DNA from: Aphelenchoides besseyi
Lineage: Eukaryota; Nematoda; Chromadorea; Rhabditida; Aphelenchoididae
Length of the DNA: 64,000 nucleotides
Assembly: GCA_024699855.1 (NCBI GenBank)
Contig: JAMPIQ010000001.1
Coordinates: 868,001 to 932,000, forward strand
Direction: 5' to 3'
A model generated the notes under the pieces. That model was given only the letters and a program-made list of their open reading frames with translations, had not been told where the DNA came from and ran no database searches. The position numbers and the translations under genes are program-made. Shown here piece by piece: positions 1 through 9,754 of the stretch; position 1 is the first letter of the stretch, and each line of letters opens with the position of its first letter.

Positions 1-735
1 CGGGCTTTTTATTTTGGATCTTCAGCACATGCCCGGTGGACAGTGTGGTAGTTGGCCAGCATTTTGGTGAGTTTTAAGTTAATGAATAAATTCAAAATTT
101 TAGGTTTTATGATGTAAATGATTGGCCTACAAGTGGGGAAATTGATGTCATCGAAGGTTGGTAAACAATCTAAGAATCTCGGTTGATTGTGCGTATTTAA
201 AGGTGTGAACACGCAAAATTATAATGCTATGGCGATGCATACAGTCGATAACTGTTCTATCAATGAACAAGGCAATTTCAGTGGTAGTGTTGACAGTTCG
301 AATTGTTTTGTGAATGCAACCGGTCAACCGAAAGATTCGGGATGTTCGATTTCAACCGACAACACGCAGACCTATGGTACGGGATTCAATAAGGTTCAAG
401 GCGGTGTTTACGCAGTTCAATGGACATCTTCAATCATTAAAATATGGTTCTTCCGACGCTCCAAGATCCCAACTGACATTACTAACGGAAAACCACGTCC
501 TGGCTCCTGGACTGAGCCACTAGCTGCGTTTAGTGGTGCCTGTGATTTGGATTCGCATGTTTTCAATCAACGAATGACATTTGACTTGACGTTTTGCGGC
601 GACTGGGCCGGTGATGATTGGAAAGATTCTTGCAAGAACAAAGCTAAAACTTGCAAAGAATACGTCAAGAATAATCCACACGACTTTAAAGATGCCTACT
701 GGTTAATCAATTCGCTGAAAGTTTATCAAAACTAA
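1..735 (+). CDS. GH16 endo-beta-1,3(4)-glucanase, fungal type (5' partial)
   Basis: Predicted secreted glycoside hydrolase of family 16, which cleaves beta-1,3 or mixed-linked glucans. The gene enters from the left edge. I read exons 1-66, 104-156 and 203-735, with introns of 37 and 46 nt; the stop is 733-735. Visible motifs are HMPGGQCGSWPAFW, then WPTSGEIDVIEGVN, whose EIDVIE holds the GH16 nucleophile and acid/base glutamates (codons 138-140 and 153-155). Further on come TFCGDWAG and AYWLINSLKVYQN. This layout is the one typical of ascomycete and basidiomycete GH16 enzymes, not of the bacterial-type laminarinases known from some plant-parasitic nematodes. An AATAAA lies about 20 nt after the stop. 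Family assignment is firm. Fungal ancestry is inferred from motif pattern only. The presence of introns argues that it is an established animal gene and not contamination. Confidence 0.9.
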
Positions 736-1829
736 AAGTTGTTTCGTCAAGTATGACAATAAATGGTTCTGTTGTTTCACATATTCATGCCAACAAATCA
801 CAATGAACTTACAGTTGATTCTAAAAACCATCAATTTTTATTTTGGTTGTGCTTCTACTGCAAAGCTGGGACTTTAGTTTTCGACTGCTTGTCCCGCCTT
901 CAAAATCATGGGAATCACTGGTCATCAATTGGCTTCGTTGATTCGTTCAACTCAACAATTCGCTCTAAGATTCTTTCTCGACTGTTATTATTGCTATAAC
1001 TTCTAGTTTTTACTGCCCAACATTCCGTTCAACTACTTCCAGAACCCATTGAAAGCCCTGTATTTGCTTTTACTGGCTTTGATGACGTTTTCAGACAAAG
1101 CCCACTGCTTAACCGCATTTTTGCACTCGTTGCCAATCTGTTGAATGTCGTTCGAACGGTGGACACACTCTTTGGCTGGCCGCACCTGTAACGTTCCACC
1201 GTCTCTTTACTCAAAATTGACTCAACGATATAATAACGCAGTTTATTGGAGCAACGTGATTAACAACAATTTAAATTGGAACGAACTCGACCACTTTGGA
1301 GCGAGGAGTGATCGGAACACAACTCTTAGACGGAAAGCCGCCGAGGGGGCGGCTAATGGGCGGGACTAGTGTTAAAACAACTTCTTTACGGATCGAGAGA
1401 TTCGTACATTGAAGACAGTTTATTTTTCTCGAAAAGCGGCTAATTCTAAAAAAGCCCAAATAAGATGGACTCAAATAGCTCATCTCTAACGCTCTATCGT
1501 TTGATCTCCAAAATACTGACGAGTGTAACAAACTTTTTCGACAAATCAAAGGCAAAATTCCCGCTTTAATTTACGATTCAACGCTTAAAGAATTTACACG
1601 TTTAAAAAATCCAAAACTTCTTAACACTTCGCAAATTCACAAGTAAAAACTCTAAAAACCGGCAAGACATTTTACAAAAAACCATTTAAAGCGGCTGAAC
1701 ACCCTCAATGTATCAACTGGAATCTGTTTGTCGAAAAATCTTCGAACAAAACACCACAACTGAATAAAGCAGGCATTTTTGCGCAAAGGCTCTGGATCAA
1801 TTTAATGCGAATTTGAGCAAATTTAACAA
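736..1829. other. Intergenic, no gene recognised
   Basis: Follows the glucanase 3' end. Short open frames exist on both strands, but none has a convincing start, splice structure or family motif. I see no tRNA-like or tandem-repeat signal. Confidence 0.5.
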
Positions 1830-2450
1830 ATTGTTGGGCTTTAAAGTGCTCTCATTTCTGTCTCAGTTATCCGGTAGCTACGAGTTTGAACACCTTGAAT
1901 AGCTAAACCTTTAAGCTATCTGTTAAAACAATTTGAGCACTAGTTGTTGCCAGAATCTCTAAGATACATCGATTTGCGCGATGGACGGGCTATACAAGGG
2001 AATGGGGGGTGTTGTGTATTTCAGCTCGTTGGCTGATTGGATTCCGCTGAAATTCACAGGGTTTGGAGTTCAGTAGTGGATGTTGTTGTTCTGTTGATCA
2101 CACGTTTCTGCAGTCAGTGGTTCTTGGGTCGTAGTCAATGGAAGTTGACTTCTCTCGGACTTTAATGTCTGATGGTTGAAATTTTGGGCTCATTTGCTTC
2201 GACTATGTTTAGGACCGCATTATTCATGCAATTTACAGTTACTGAGATCGATATCAAAAGCTATAATCAAAATTGTGATCACAAGATTAAGTGATTTCCG
2301 ATCATACTAATTTGTGATAGTTCGATAGTGAGTGGTCGTATGTTGATATAGTTGATGCCTACGAGATTCTAGCAATGTGTTCAACAGTCTCCAAACCGAA
2401 AATGAAGACATGAAATTTGCCGGTTGTCTTTGTGACTCTAAGTCGAGGAT
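1830..2450 (+). repeat. Outer inverted repeat, left copy
   Basis: The reverse complement of this stretch recurs at about 16250-16840. The core 1966-2178 differs from 16499-16710 at about ten positions in 212. The flanks on both sides stay alignable but are clearly more diverged, with indels. The core contains a 31-codon open frame (1981-2076). Its three differences from the other copy all change the amino acid, so protein constraint is not supported. The pair could be termini of a mobile element, two insertions of a dispersed repeat, or the remnant of a larger inverted duplication. No transposase is visible between the copies. Confidence 0.75.
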
Positions 2451-3746
2451 TGAAAGTTCAAAAGAAAATCATTTCAAAGGTTTGTTTACGACAAAAGCAA
2501 TTGAGTAACTGAAAGTCTCTAATCTCCTCGCCAAACGGTGAAGATCTCAAAATCACTACGCTTGTCGATAGTCGGCATAATGTTTTATTTGGGACCAAAA
2601 TTCAACCCTAGGAGTAGTGATCGAACTCTCACCAATAGAATCGCATAACACAGCCTTGATATTCAAGAAATGAATTCGAAGGACCTGAAAATTTGTTAAT
2701 GTTATGAGCATTATTACTCACTTTGGATTGTGTTGGCCTCTAGCGAAAATCATGAGAAGGGTTGCTTCGATTATTTGACCAACTAACTTGCTGAATACAC
2801 CAGCGCGCCGACTAACGAAACTCGATTGTAAGTTGTCACATCTTCTATCTTCATTTCCGTTACAATAGTCCCAATTGCAGGACTGCCGGTAACGTGAAGT
2901 ATTGCTTCGAAGGATCAACCTATACAGGCGAACTCGAACAGCGAAATTAGATCCCCTTGATAATAAAACAAGATATGCATTAAATCGTTTCCATCATTTT
3001 AACGTCAAATAAAAATACACTAACAGCAGAATGTAATAAGAAATTGAATAGGGAAAATTAGAGCAATTGGTTCAGCGGTTTTTTAGAAAAATAGCCCTTA
3101 TGTAAAGTAAGTGCCCAAAAATACGATATTTTAAGGTGCGATCGAATTTTTTGTTGTGTGGTCGTATGAAATTGATTTTATCACTTAAACAACTTTTCGA
3201 GTTGACATCCTCTCCAAGGTTTCGCTCATTCATTCTCTTCTTGCTGCAATAACTTGAGCTTCTTAATCTACACATTGTCACTTTTAGAATCTTTTTATTG
3301 TTTTACAACATTTGCTAGATTATTAACAATCAAGGTTCAGTACATTCATCAAACATATTCAAAGACAACGACGATTACTCTTCGAACATAGAAGTGCGTA
3401 TTGTGTCGAAATATCAAAGCTCACTGTTTCCAGACATTTGTGAGTTGACTCTAACATCAATTCAGCTTGTTTAAATTCGCTGTGGTTTCGTTCGAAACGT
3501 CTGTACTTGTCGAACAACAATCAGCAAGCATCTGTTTATTGGCATAAAAACATAATAAAAAGTTCAAGTCAGCTAAAAACAATCACTAACGAGAATGAGA
3601 TGAATAGCAACGTAGGTCGATTGAACTTGCGGCGAACAACAATGCGACATTCGGTGAAGGTTTAAGCGCCGGCCGCTATCGGCCCACTCTCATGACGTAA
3701 GTGCGCTATCATAGCGCGAATTCCCACATTGTGCGTGGCCTGCAAA
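2451..3746. other. Intergenic, relic of lipase 3' flank
   Basis: No gene recognised. A 24-nt string at 3474-3497 is identical to 4937-4960, just outside the lipase coding end in the left arm. It is probably a small leftover of another copy of the lipase 3' flank. Confidence 0.45.
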
Positions 3747-4187
3747 TCATGAATGAACGTTCAACTGAAGTTCGATTACCATGTTGAAATCCCGAAATTT
3801 ATCTAGCAAACTTTTCGGCAGCTCGCTGTCCATGTGTTCCTCGTCGTTGTTGGATTGTAACGAACGTTCCGCCTTGCAGAGGATATGGACTATTTTTGGG
3901 CAAAAGACTTCGAACACATCTTCGATAACTGCAGACAGTGTATCGTGTCGAGATCGACGTCCGCGTACTCTGCTGATCAAGTCAGAATACATGGGAAGGT
4001 TGGGTTGAAAGGTGCGGTACAATTCGCTTTGGAATTCATTGAGCGGAAATATTGTAACCATAAACAAGTTGAAAACGTCGGCCAATCGCATGCCTTCCAC
4101 TAAACATGAAATTTCATTACGAACTCGACTGCCAAACTAACTTTCAGGAAGACCTGCGAAGCCGGTGTCTCGGACGTTGCTGTTCAT
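3747..4187 (-). CDS. Short gene built on an AP-2-type first exon, unknown product
   Basis: Two exons on the minus strand: 4187-4142 and 4099-3747, joined across a 42-nt GTTAGT...TTTAG intron with phases that agree; 132 residues. The first exon begins MNSNVRDTGFAGLPE. Together with its upstream 400 bp (E2F-like site, acceptor, leader) it is a copy of the AP-2 gene start seen at 7912 and 12860. The second exon encodes 117 residues that resemble no AP-2 region: an acidic and hydrophobic globular-looking sequence, RLADVFNLFMVTIFPLNEFQ near its start and HILCKAERSLQ near its centre. I do not recognise the family. It could be a chimaera created when the palindrome's edge fell inside AP-2 exon 1, or a diverged AP-2 paralogue. 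The splice joint and long open frame support a real transcript. Confidence 0.55.
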
Positions 4188-4258
4188 TTTGGTGGCGAGT
4201 TTGGGATGAAACAGATGGACTGCAAATAAAAAGTTCACGATATAACACGTAAGTCGGA

Positions 4259-4270
4259 GTTTTCGCGCCA
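4259..4270 (-). promoter_or_regulatory. E2F-like site, left AP-2-type promoter
   Basis: TTGGCGCGAAAA on the minus strand, matching the E2F/DP consensus TTTSSCGC with the dyad-extended form. It lies about 70 nt upstream of the start codon at 4187 and is preserved in the other two AP-2-type promoter copies. Confidence 0.55.
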
Positions 4271-4959
4271 ACACGATTTTTGCACTACAAACGTAAACCT
4301 CTCTGAGCCAATTCCAGAGAATAATCACCGACTGAACGATTCGTTCTGAGTGGCTTTGTTCCTTCAATATCCAAATCAAAGGGCGTGGATGAGTGAGCGA
4401 TCGTGGGAGGAGCGCCGACAACAAGGTCATTGGCCCAGACTCCTACTTTCGAAAGAACAAAGGATGGTGATTGCGCGAATCGGCGAGCCGGTTGACTTCT
4501 GCCCTTAGGAAGTGTGATGCGACAATCGGTGACGCCCCGTGAACGGCGCGCAAAAACAACAGTTTTCGCTAATTACCTACACCGACGGCGTTCGGTGGTT
4601 TCAAGGTACGTATTTTTGCTTGGCAGTCGAAAACAACGATTGCCGCAAGACATTGGTAGAGTTTTGGGGAAGAGAGCCGAGACGAACCTTCGGACGATTA
4701 AGCGCTGATATGTCGACGTAAACCATCGACGATGGAAGCACGAGGATGAACAAGACAACATGGTATCGAGTACATCAGCCAAAGAAATCGACGCATAATT
4801 GAACTTCGACGATCGCTTTTCATCGCCGACAACCGTAACCCAAGAATTCGATTCTGTTGCTCTGAAACGCCTAAGAGACTGAGTTCTTCTATTCGATTAA
4901 CGAAGCGGTTAAAGTTGTGAATTTTATTTCTTTTACAATTCGCTGTGGTTTCGTTCGAA

Positions 4960-7440
4960 AAGTTTACTCATAGACAAAAAGCTTGAAGCTTGGAAACATA
5001 ATCAGTAGCTTTTATCAGGATCGTCGTGTTCGGCCGAAGAAGTTGAAAGCGGTTCGGGATCGACCCGTAACCTTGATGAACCCTTCGTTCGTTGAAACCG
5101 GCGACTCGAACGCCGGCATTTCGAGGTTTCTTTGCAAACGTGATCGTATCGTCCAACAATGAATCCAGATGGCACGACTAAACTCGAAAATTGTACGTTC
5201 AAAATCGTTCGCTTACAATGAAACGACAAGTCGGAAGTTCGCGGAGCAACTCGTCGGGAGTGTACATGGGCGAAATCAAACAGTCTCGTGGCAGATTCAA
5301 TTCGAGCAGCTCGCTAAGCGAAGTTTCAACTTTCTCTGCTTCCTAAAATCACTATCTTTACTACGACGAATACTCGACTAAACCACCTTCTGTGCAGCAC
5401 GAGTCAATTTCGGAGTACTGCAGGTGCGAGTTCGTGGATCGCAAATGCGTACCGGAGTCGTGCAGTGAAACAGTCGCCGTCCTGCATTTACTTCGGCGGC
5501 ATTTTGACCGTTTTCTCTCTCGAAAACATTGTCATCAGCCGCAAGGTTGCTCATGCTGAAAGAAGCAGTCCGAAAGAACTTCTGGACGAAACATACGTTT
5601 TTGTTAGCGGATGGCTTTGCAGGTAGTCGATCAATATTTGATCGTAGTTGCACGTGGAGAGCGAAAGGTACGATAGATTTCGACTAACGTAAACGGTCGC
5701 ATTTTCGTTTTCTCCACGTTGCTCTTCAGATTCTTTCGTATTGGTTTCTTCAATTGAGTTATTCAGGCTCTTCGGTTCGCCTTCTCGCGTTGCTTCGTCT
5801 GTTGAACGGTTCTTTGTCGCAACCAAGGTGTGGCCATTCAACGAACTAGATGGAACGCTCATATTCGACAAATTCATGAACGAAAGAATCGACTGACTTT
5901 CAAACTAAAATAAAGCAAATGGTACAAAAAGACAAAGGTAAAACAAACGTTGCAGTCCGCTGAATCGACCAAGTGTTTTGCTTTGACTTCGTCGACATAT
6001 TCCAACAACGACTTGTGTCCTCGTTGAGTGATCAAACTGTTGCTTGTGATTTCCGATCTAGTTCCATTCGGACAACAATCTGTGTACGCAGCAGCACAAC
6101 GAATAACAATCCTCATGTGAAGAAGCGGGTCCGTGAAACTGAGTACCCGCGATGGCGAAGGAAGATACTATAAATGCCAACTTCAAAAGATCATAAAGAA
6201 AGCAAAGTACTTGGAATCAAACCGTCCGGCATTTTCGCGGCTTTCAATTGAGCCAAACGAAGAGCAACCGAAACGATCAGATTACCACCGGCCGAATCTC
6301 CGACCATCGAAAGTTTTTTTGCCGTCCCATCGAAACTTCTCAGGATTCTTCAGAATCCAGGCATAAGCGTAGAGCACGTCTTCGGTGGGAAGTGGAAATG
6401 GGAATTGAGGAGCCAGCGAGTAATCCACCGACACAATCGGGCAGTCCAGATACTTTGCCCACAACCGTAAATATGTTTCTGCGATTTTGACGATGTTGCT
6501 ACATAACCTAAAAGAAGCAGCTCGCGTTTTTATGTGTTTACCGCTCTTCCAACCTTCGCCGTGACAATGAAGCAATAGATTGGAGGAAAGTGGCTTCGTT
6601 GATTTTGTGGACGACTAAACATCTCAACGATCAGAGGCATTCAATTCACGTGACCTACCAATCCTTCACGACTTGTTGCCGACAGGATGCGCACTTGTAT
6701 CGGAGTTGATGGTCCATGAGCACTCGGTTCAGGGATTTCAACTGGCCGCCCATCTCTTCCATCGGATCGGACCGTCCATCGGAATCAGAACGACTTTGTT
6801 GATCTCCATCGTTGGACAAAGCAGTTTCGGCGGCGGGATTTCGGATAGGTTCCAAAAGTCGCGGCAAAACTCCAGATCGGCTTCCCGAGTCACTTTGATG
6901 ATTCGTCGAGTACGCTCTTCAGAATTCAGAAAGTAGCGGCCGGAATGGAGCAGCGAACTGAACGCCGCCGTTCCACTTTCCCACGACCACAAGTAGGTGG
7001 CCAAAATGATTCCAATCGCATTGAAGATCGACGTGACGCTCGGAGCAAACTAAAAGCCAAAAAGAAAAGCAATTTCAAAGACTTCGAACCTACAAACCCG
7101 AAAACCGAATGCACGACCATAGAAACAAGAAGCATCCAAGCCCTCGATTCCCTTCAGCATCCCATGATACAACGAGTAGTCGCAGTCAAGCGACGGGAAC
7201 AACGAGTTCTCGTCCAATGTTTCGCTCAAAAGCACGACCGAAATCCATTTCCCGGTGTGTGTTCGTCGTAGTCGCATTTTCGTGCAGCCTCTTGCATCTT
7301 CAGCATCAAGTCTGAAATCAGCGATCTTTCGAATGGACGATGTCAACAGTTGTTACCGTTGATCATTTCGCTGCAACATTCGGCGATTCGCTGATAGCAC
7401 ATGGATTTGGTTCGATTCGCGTGGAAGTAGACGTGATTCT
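4960..7440 (-). pseudogene. LIPE: Hormone-sensitive lipase (HSL) pseudogene, left arm
   Basis: Minus-strand relic of hormone-sensitive lipase, the neutral lipase of diacylglycerol and sterol-ester breakdown. Recognisable blocks are an N-terminal CFYGRAFGF region, the oxyanion-hole area LHCHG, WAKYLDCPIVSVDYSLAP, a GDSAGGN nucleophile elbow, DPLLHMR, and the C-terminal DSLLDD and VHQGYGS areas holding the acid and histidine. It is 5'-truncated at the palindrome's inner edge. Adjacent conserved blocks lie in different frames with no splice sites that reconcile them. This copy has an extra frame break before GDSAGG caused by a seventh A. Other genes in the window read cleanly over many exons, so general sequence error does not explain the breaks; the homopolymer break alone could be an assembly error. 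Confidence 0.8.
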
Positions 7441-7829
7441 TCGGAGGCCGAGTGTGTGAATGGCGAATGGAAACCACCGATTTCGCATTGTATTAGACGC
7501 AGTAGAAGCTGCGGCACTTTTGTGCAACTTTTTTACACCTCTTCGTGTGTCTAGTGATTGGAGCCGTTTTTTTCGCTCAATCTTACAAGCGTTCGGCTCA
7601 ACTCAGTTTTGTGAGCAGCCGTCGACTTTCGAAGTGTCGACCGAAGACTTTGAACCGCGGAAAGACCATCGATCGAGTCTTCGTTCGTTTTCTTCGCGTG
7701 TTTGTCGGCATTGTTTACAAGGCGCTTAGATAGTGTGAGAACAATTCCATTGTATCCCTCACTTAGTTTTTGTTGTTATCTGCGCCAACTTCTCATTTCC
7801 GGTTGTTTCTTGAAGATCACCTCTACGTG

Positions 7830-7841
7830 TTGGCGCGAAAA
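7830..7841 (+). promoter_or_regulatory. E2F-like site upstream of AP-2 (spacer copy)
   Basis: TTGGCGCGAAAA, about 70 nt before the AP-2 start. It is followed by ACTTACGTGTTATATCGTG and a TTTGCAG acceptor at 7880-7881 that could accept a spliced leader. The whole arrangement is shared with the other two promoter copies. Confidence 0.55.
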
Positions 7842-7911
7842 CTTCGACTTACGTGTTATATCGTGAACTTTTTATTTGCAGCCTCTGTTTCGTCCCAAAT
7901 TCGCCACTAAA

Positions 7912-9442
7912 ATGAACAGCAACGTCTTCGTGATTCGGCTGATCATGAAGAGAACATCGTACCAAAGCGAACGGTTCTAACAGAGAACTCTTACAATCGG
8001 CAGCCATTCCAACCGGTTACTCAATCAACACCGCAAAACCTCGGCCGTAAGTTTTGAAGGTCGTTCTAGCTAATGACCACATTTACAGACTACCAACCTG
8101 CGTTTCCGCTCATCCCGAACTTGCAAGCAGGATTCTTTGAGGTATCTCGAAGATGAGAGCAAGTTGATGTACTTTCAATTTCAGAATTACGGATTTGCAA
8201 ATCAATGGCCCAACCACACGTACACTCCATATCAACCGCAACTGTCAACTCAACAACTCGCAAACAACGCACTACCAATGTCTTCGACCCCAATGCAACC
8301 AACTTCGTTTTTCGCTCCAAATAACACGTTCGGCAGCGGCGTTTACATGGATTCTTCATCGACAGTCAACAGTAAGTAATCAATGTTCGGTTTAAATTAC
8401 AAAGTGACTCAAAAAATGACCACTTTTTATGAGAATTCGAGTAATCGATCATTTTTCTTGGGGCTTCTAACTTCGTGTTTTGATATCAAACCTCAATGGC
8501 ACGTGACCAAACAAACTTGAGAATGATCCCTGTAAAATGTGAAAATTTCATCTTTCAATTTAGCTTCATCAAACACTGCAAGGGACGAAGTGTTCATGAA
8601 GGTTCCGGGTCGATTGGCTCTGCTACACAACAGCACCAAATTTGACGTCACCGTAGGTGAAGTTATGCGGCGAACTAGTGCACCAGAAAATCTGGGCATT
8701 TCGCTTCTTGGTGCCGTTTTAAGAAAGTATGTTAGCTTATATGAATCGTTTAATGAGCATTTAGAGCCAAGGAAAAAGGTGGTTACAAACAGCTGAGCGA
8801 CCAACTGCGCAACAAGGGAATCGACTTGGTGTCGGGACGCAAACGAACTTTACCTCCCACTACCTTCACGGCGCTCTGTGAAGGTGAAGCTTTCAAGTTG
8901 GCCGAAGACTTTGGAAACGCGATCGGCGAACGTTTGGATTCGAGATGGGTGCGGAATGAATTGGTAAAGTCTTTTGCCGACGGATTGTCTCCGCGAGCTA
9001 CTGAAGTTCTTCAGTTGTTGGACAACTTTGACCAACTTACAACTGAGGATCAGATGGCGGAGGCGATCACTGACCTTATGTTAGCGACATTCGGCTGTCT
9101 TGCTGGATTGCTCGAACGCGACCGATCGTTGCTCGAGATGGGTTACGGAAATCTGGTCGATTTCGTGGATCGGAATGCGTTACCGCCAGAGTTGCAAAAA
9201 CAACTTCTTGAATTGAATTTGGTAGGTTACGCTCGATAGGATGCTCAATCTTCTATTTTCAGGGTACCCACAATTTTGGAGTCAAAGCAATGCAGGCAGT
9301 TTTCTCGGCTCTGGGCGCTCCCAAAGCGCCTCTACCTGAAGGTTAGTTTAACTGTACAATTCTTAATACACTTTCATGTTTAGAAAGAAACCCTAGAAAA
9401 ATCTTTTACCAAATGTACCAAATCTTCGAAACGAAAGAATAA
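7912..9442 (+). CDS. TFAP2: AP-2 family transcription factor, N-terminal exon frameshifted
   Basis: DNA-binding developmental regulator of the AP-2 family. Exons: 7912-8046, 8089-8141, 8185-8371, 8564-8726, 8765-9221, 9263-9341, 9384-9442; the stop is 9440-9442. Exons 2-3 encode a Q/N/P-rich transactivation-like segment (QWPNHTYTPYQPQLSTQQL). Exons 4-7 encode the basic and helix-span-helix dimerisation region, recognisable from VPGRLALL, TVGEVMRRTSAPENLGISLL, GAVLRKAKEKGGYKQL and SGRKRTL...CEGEAFKLAEDFG. Exon 1 is broken: compared with the copy at 12860 it lacks 67 bp between two AACGTC repeats, so the frame stops at 7978-7980. Translation from an in-frame ATG near 8278 (MSSTPMQPT) would still give a protein with the complete DNA-binding domain. 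Whether the gene works is therefore open. Confidence 0.85.
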
Positions 9443-9754
9443 ACAACGAAATGCCAAATTTTCACACGAATCGAAATTTTTATTATGTTTTTATACCAAT
9501 AAACAAAGATGCTAGCTGATTTTTGTTTGATATTCGAAGCCGTTGAAATGAAATGCAATTGCGGGTCATGAACATCCGATGGTTTATCATACGTTTGTGT
9601 GTTCCAGCCGACTCGATGCAAACGGAAACTCATCGCCACAACATTCCAACGGTCGTTCGCGCAAAGTTGAACCGCGAATGCTCGTGGAGTGTGATGGAGT
9701 TTTCCGTTTGCTCAAACTGGTAATCTGATTTCCTCGTGTTCGAAATGACTTCAT

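Larger units (their letters stand above)
4163..7440 (+). repeat. Palindrome left arm
   Basis: Reverse complement of 9774-12873. From 4810 to 7440 the arms are nearly identical about a fixed axis (coordinates sum to about 17214). Outward of that, 4163-4640 matches 12405-12873 at lower identity, because the right arm lacks about 165 bp corresponding to 4640-4810. The missing piece is bracketed by a short ATCGT repeat, which suggests a slippage or microhomology deletion. Other differences are homopolymer lengths, for example seven T at 6314-6320 against six A in the right arm. The inner edge cuts the lipase coding region and the outer edge cuts AP-2 exon 1. Confidence 0.9.

Noticed and set aside
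1981..2076. 31-codon peptide shared by both outer repeats
   Set aside because: All three differences between copies are amino-acid changing and the similarity continues past the stop, so DNA-level conservation explains it.
6282..6575. 97-codon frame containing HGEGW read straight into WAKYLDC
   Set aside because: Reads through a short intron and inserted bases; the HSL similarity continues in another frame, so it is not a functional exon pair.
6945..7271. 108-codon frame antisense to the lipase, duplicated at 9943-10269
   Set aside because: Opposite-strand shadow of the lipase exons; duplicated only because the arm is.
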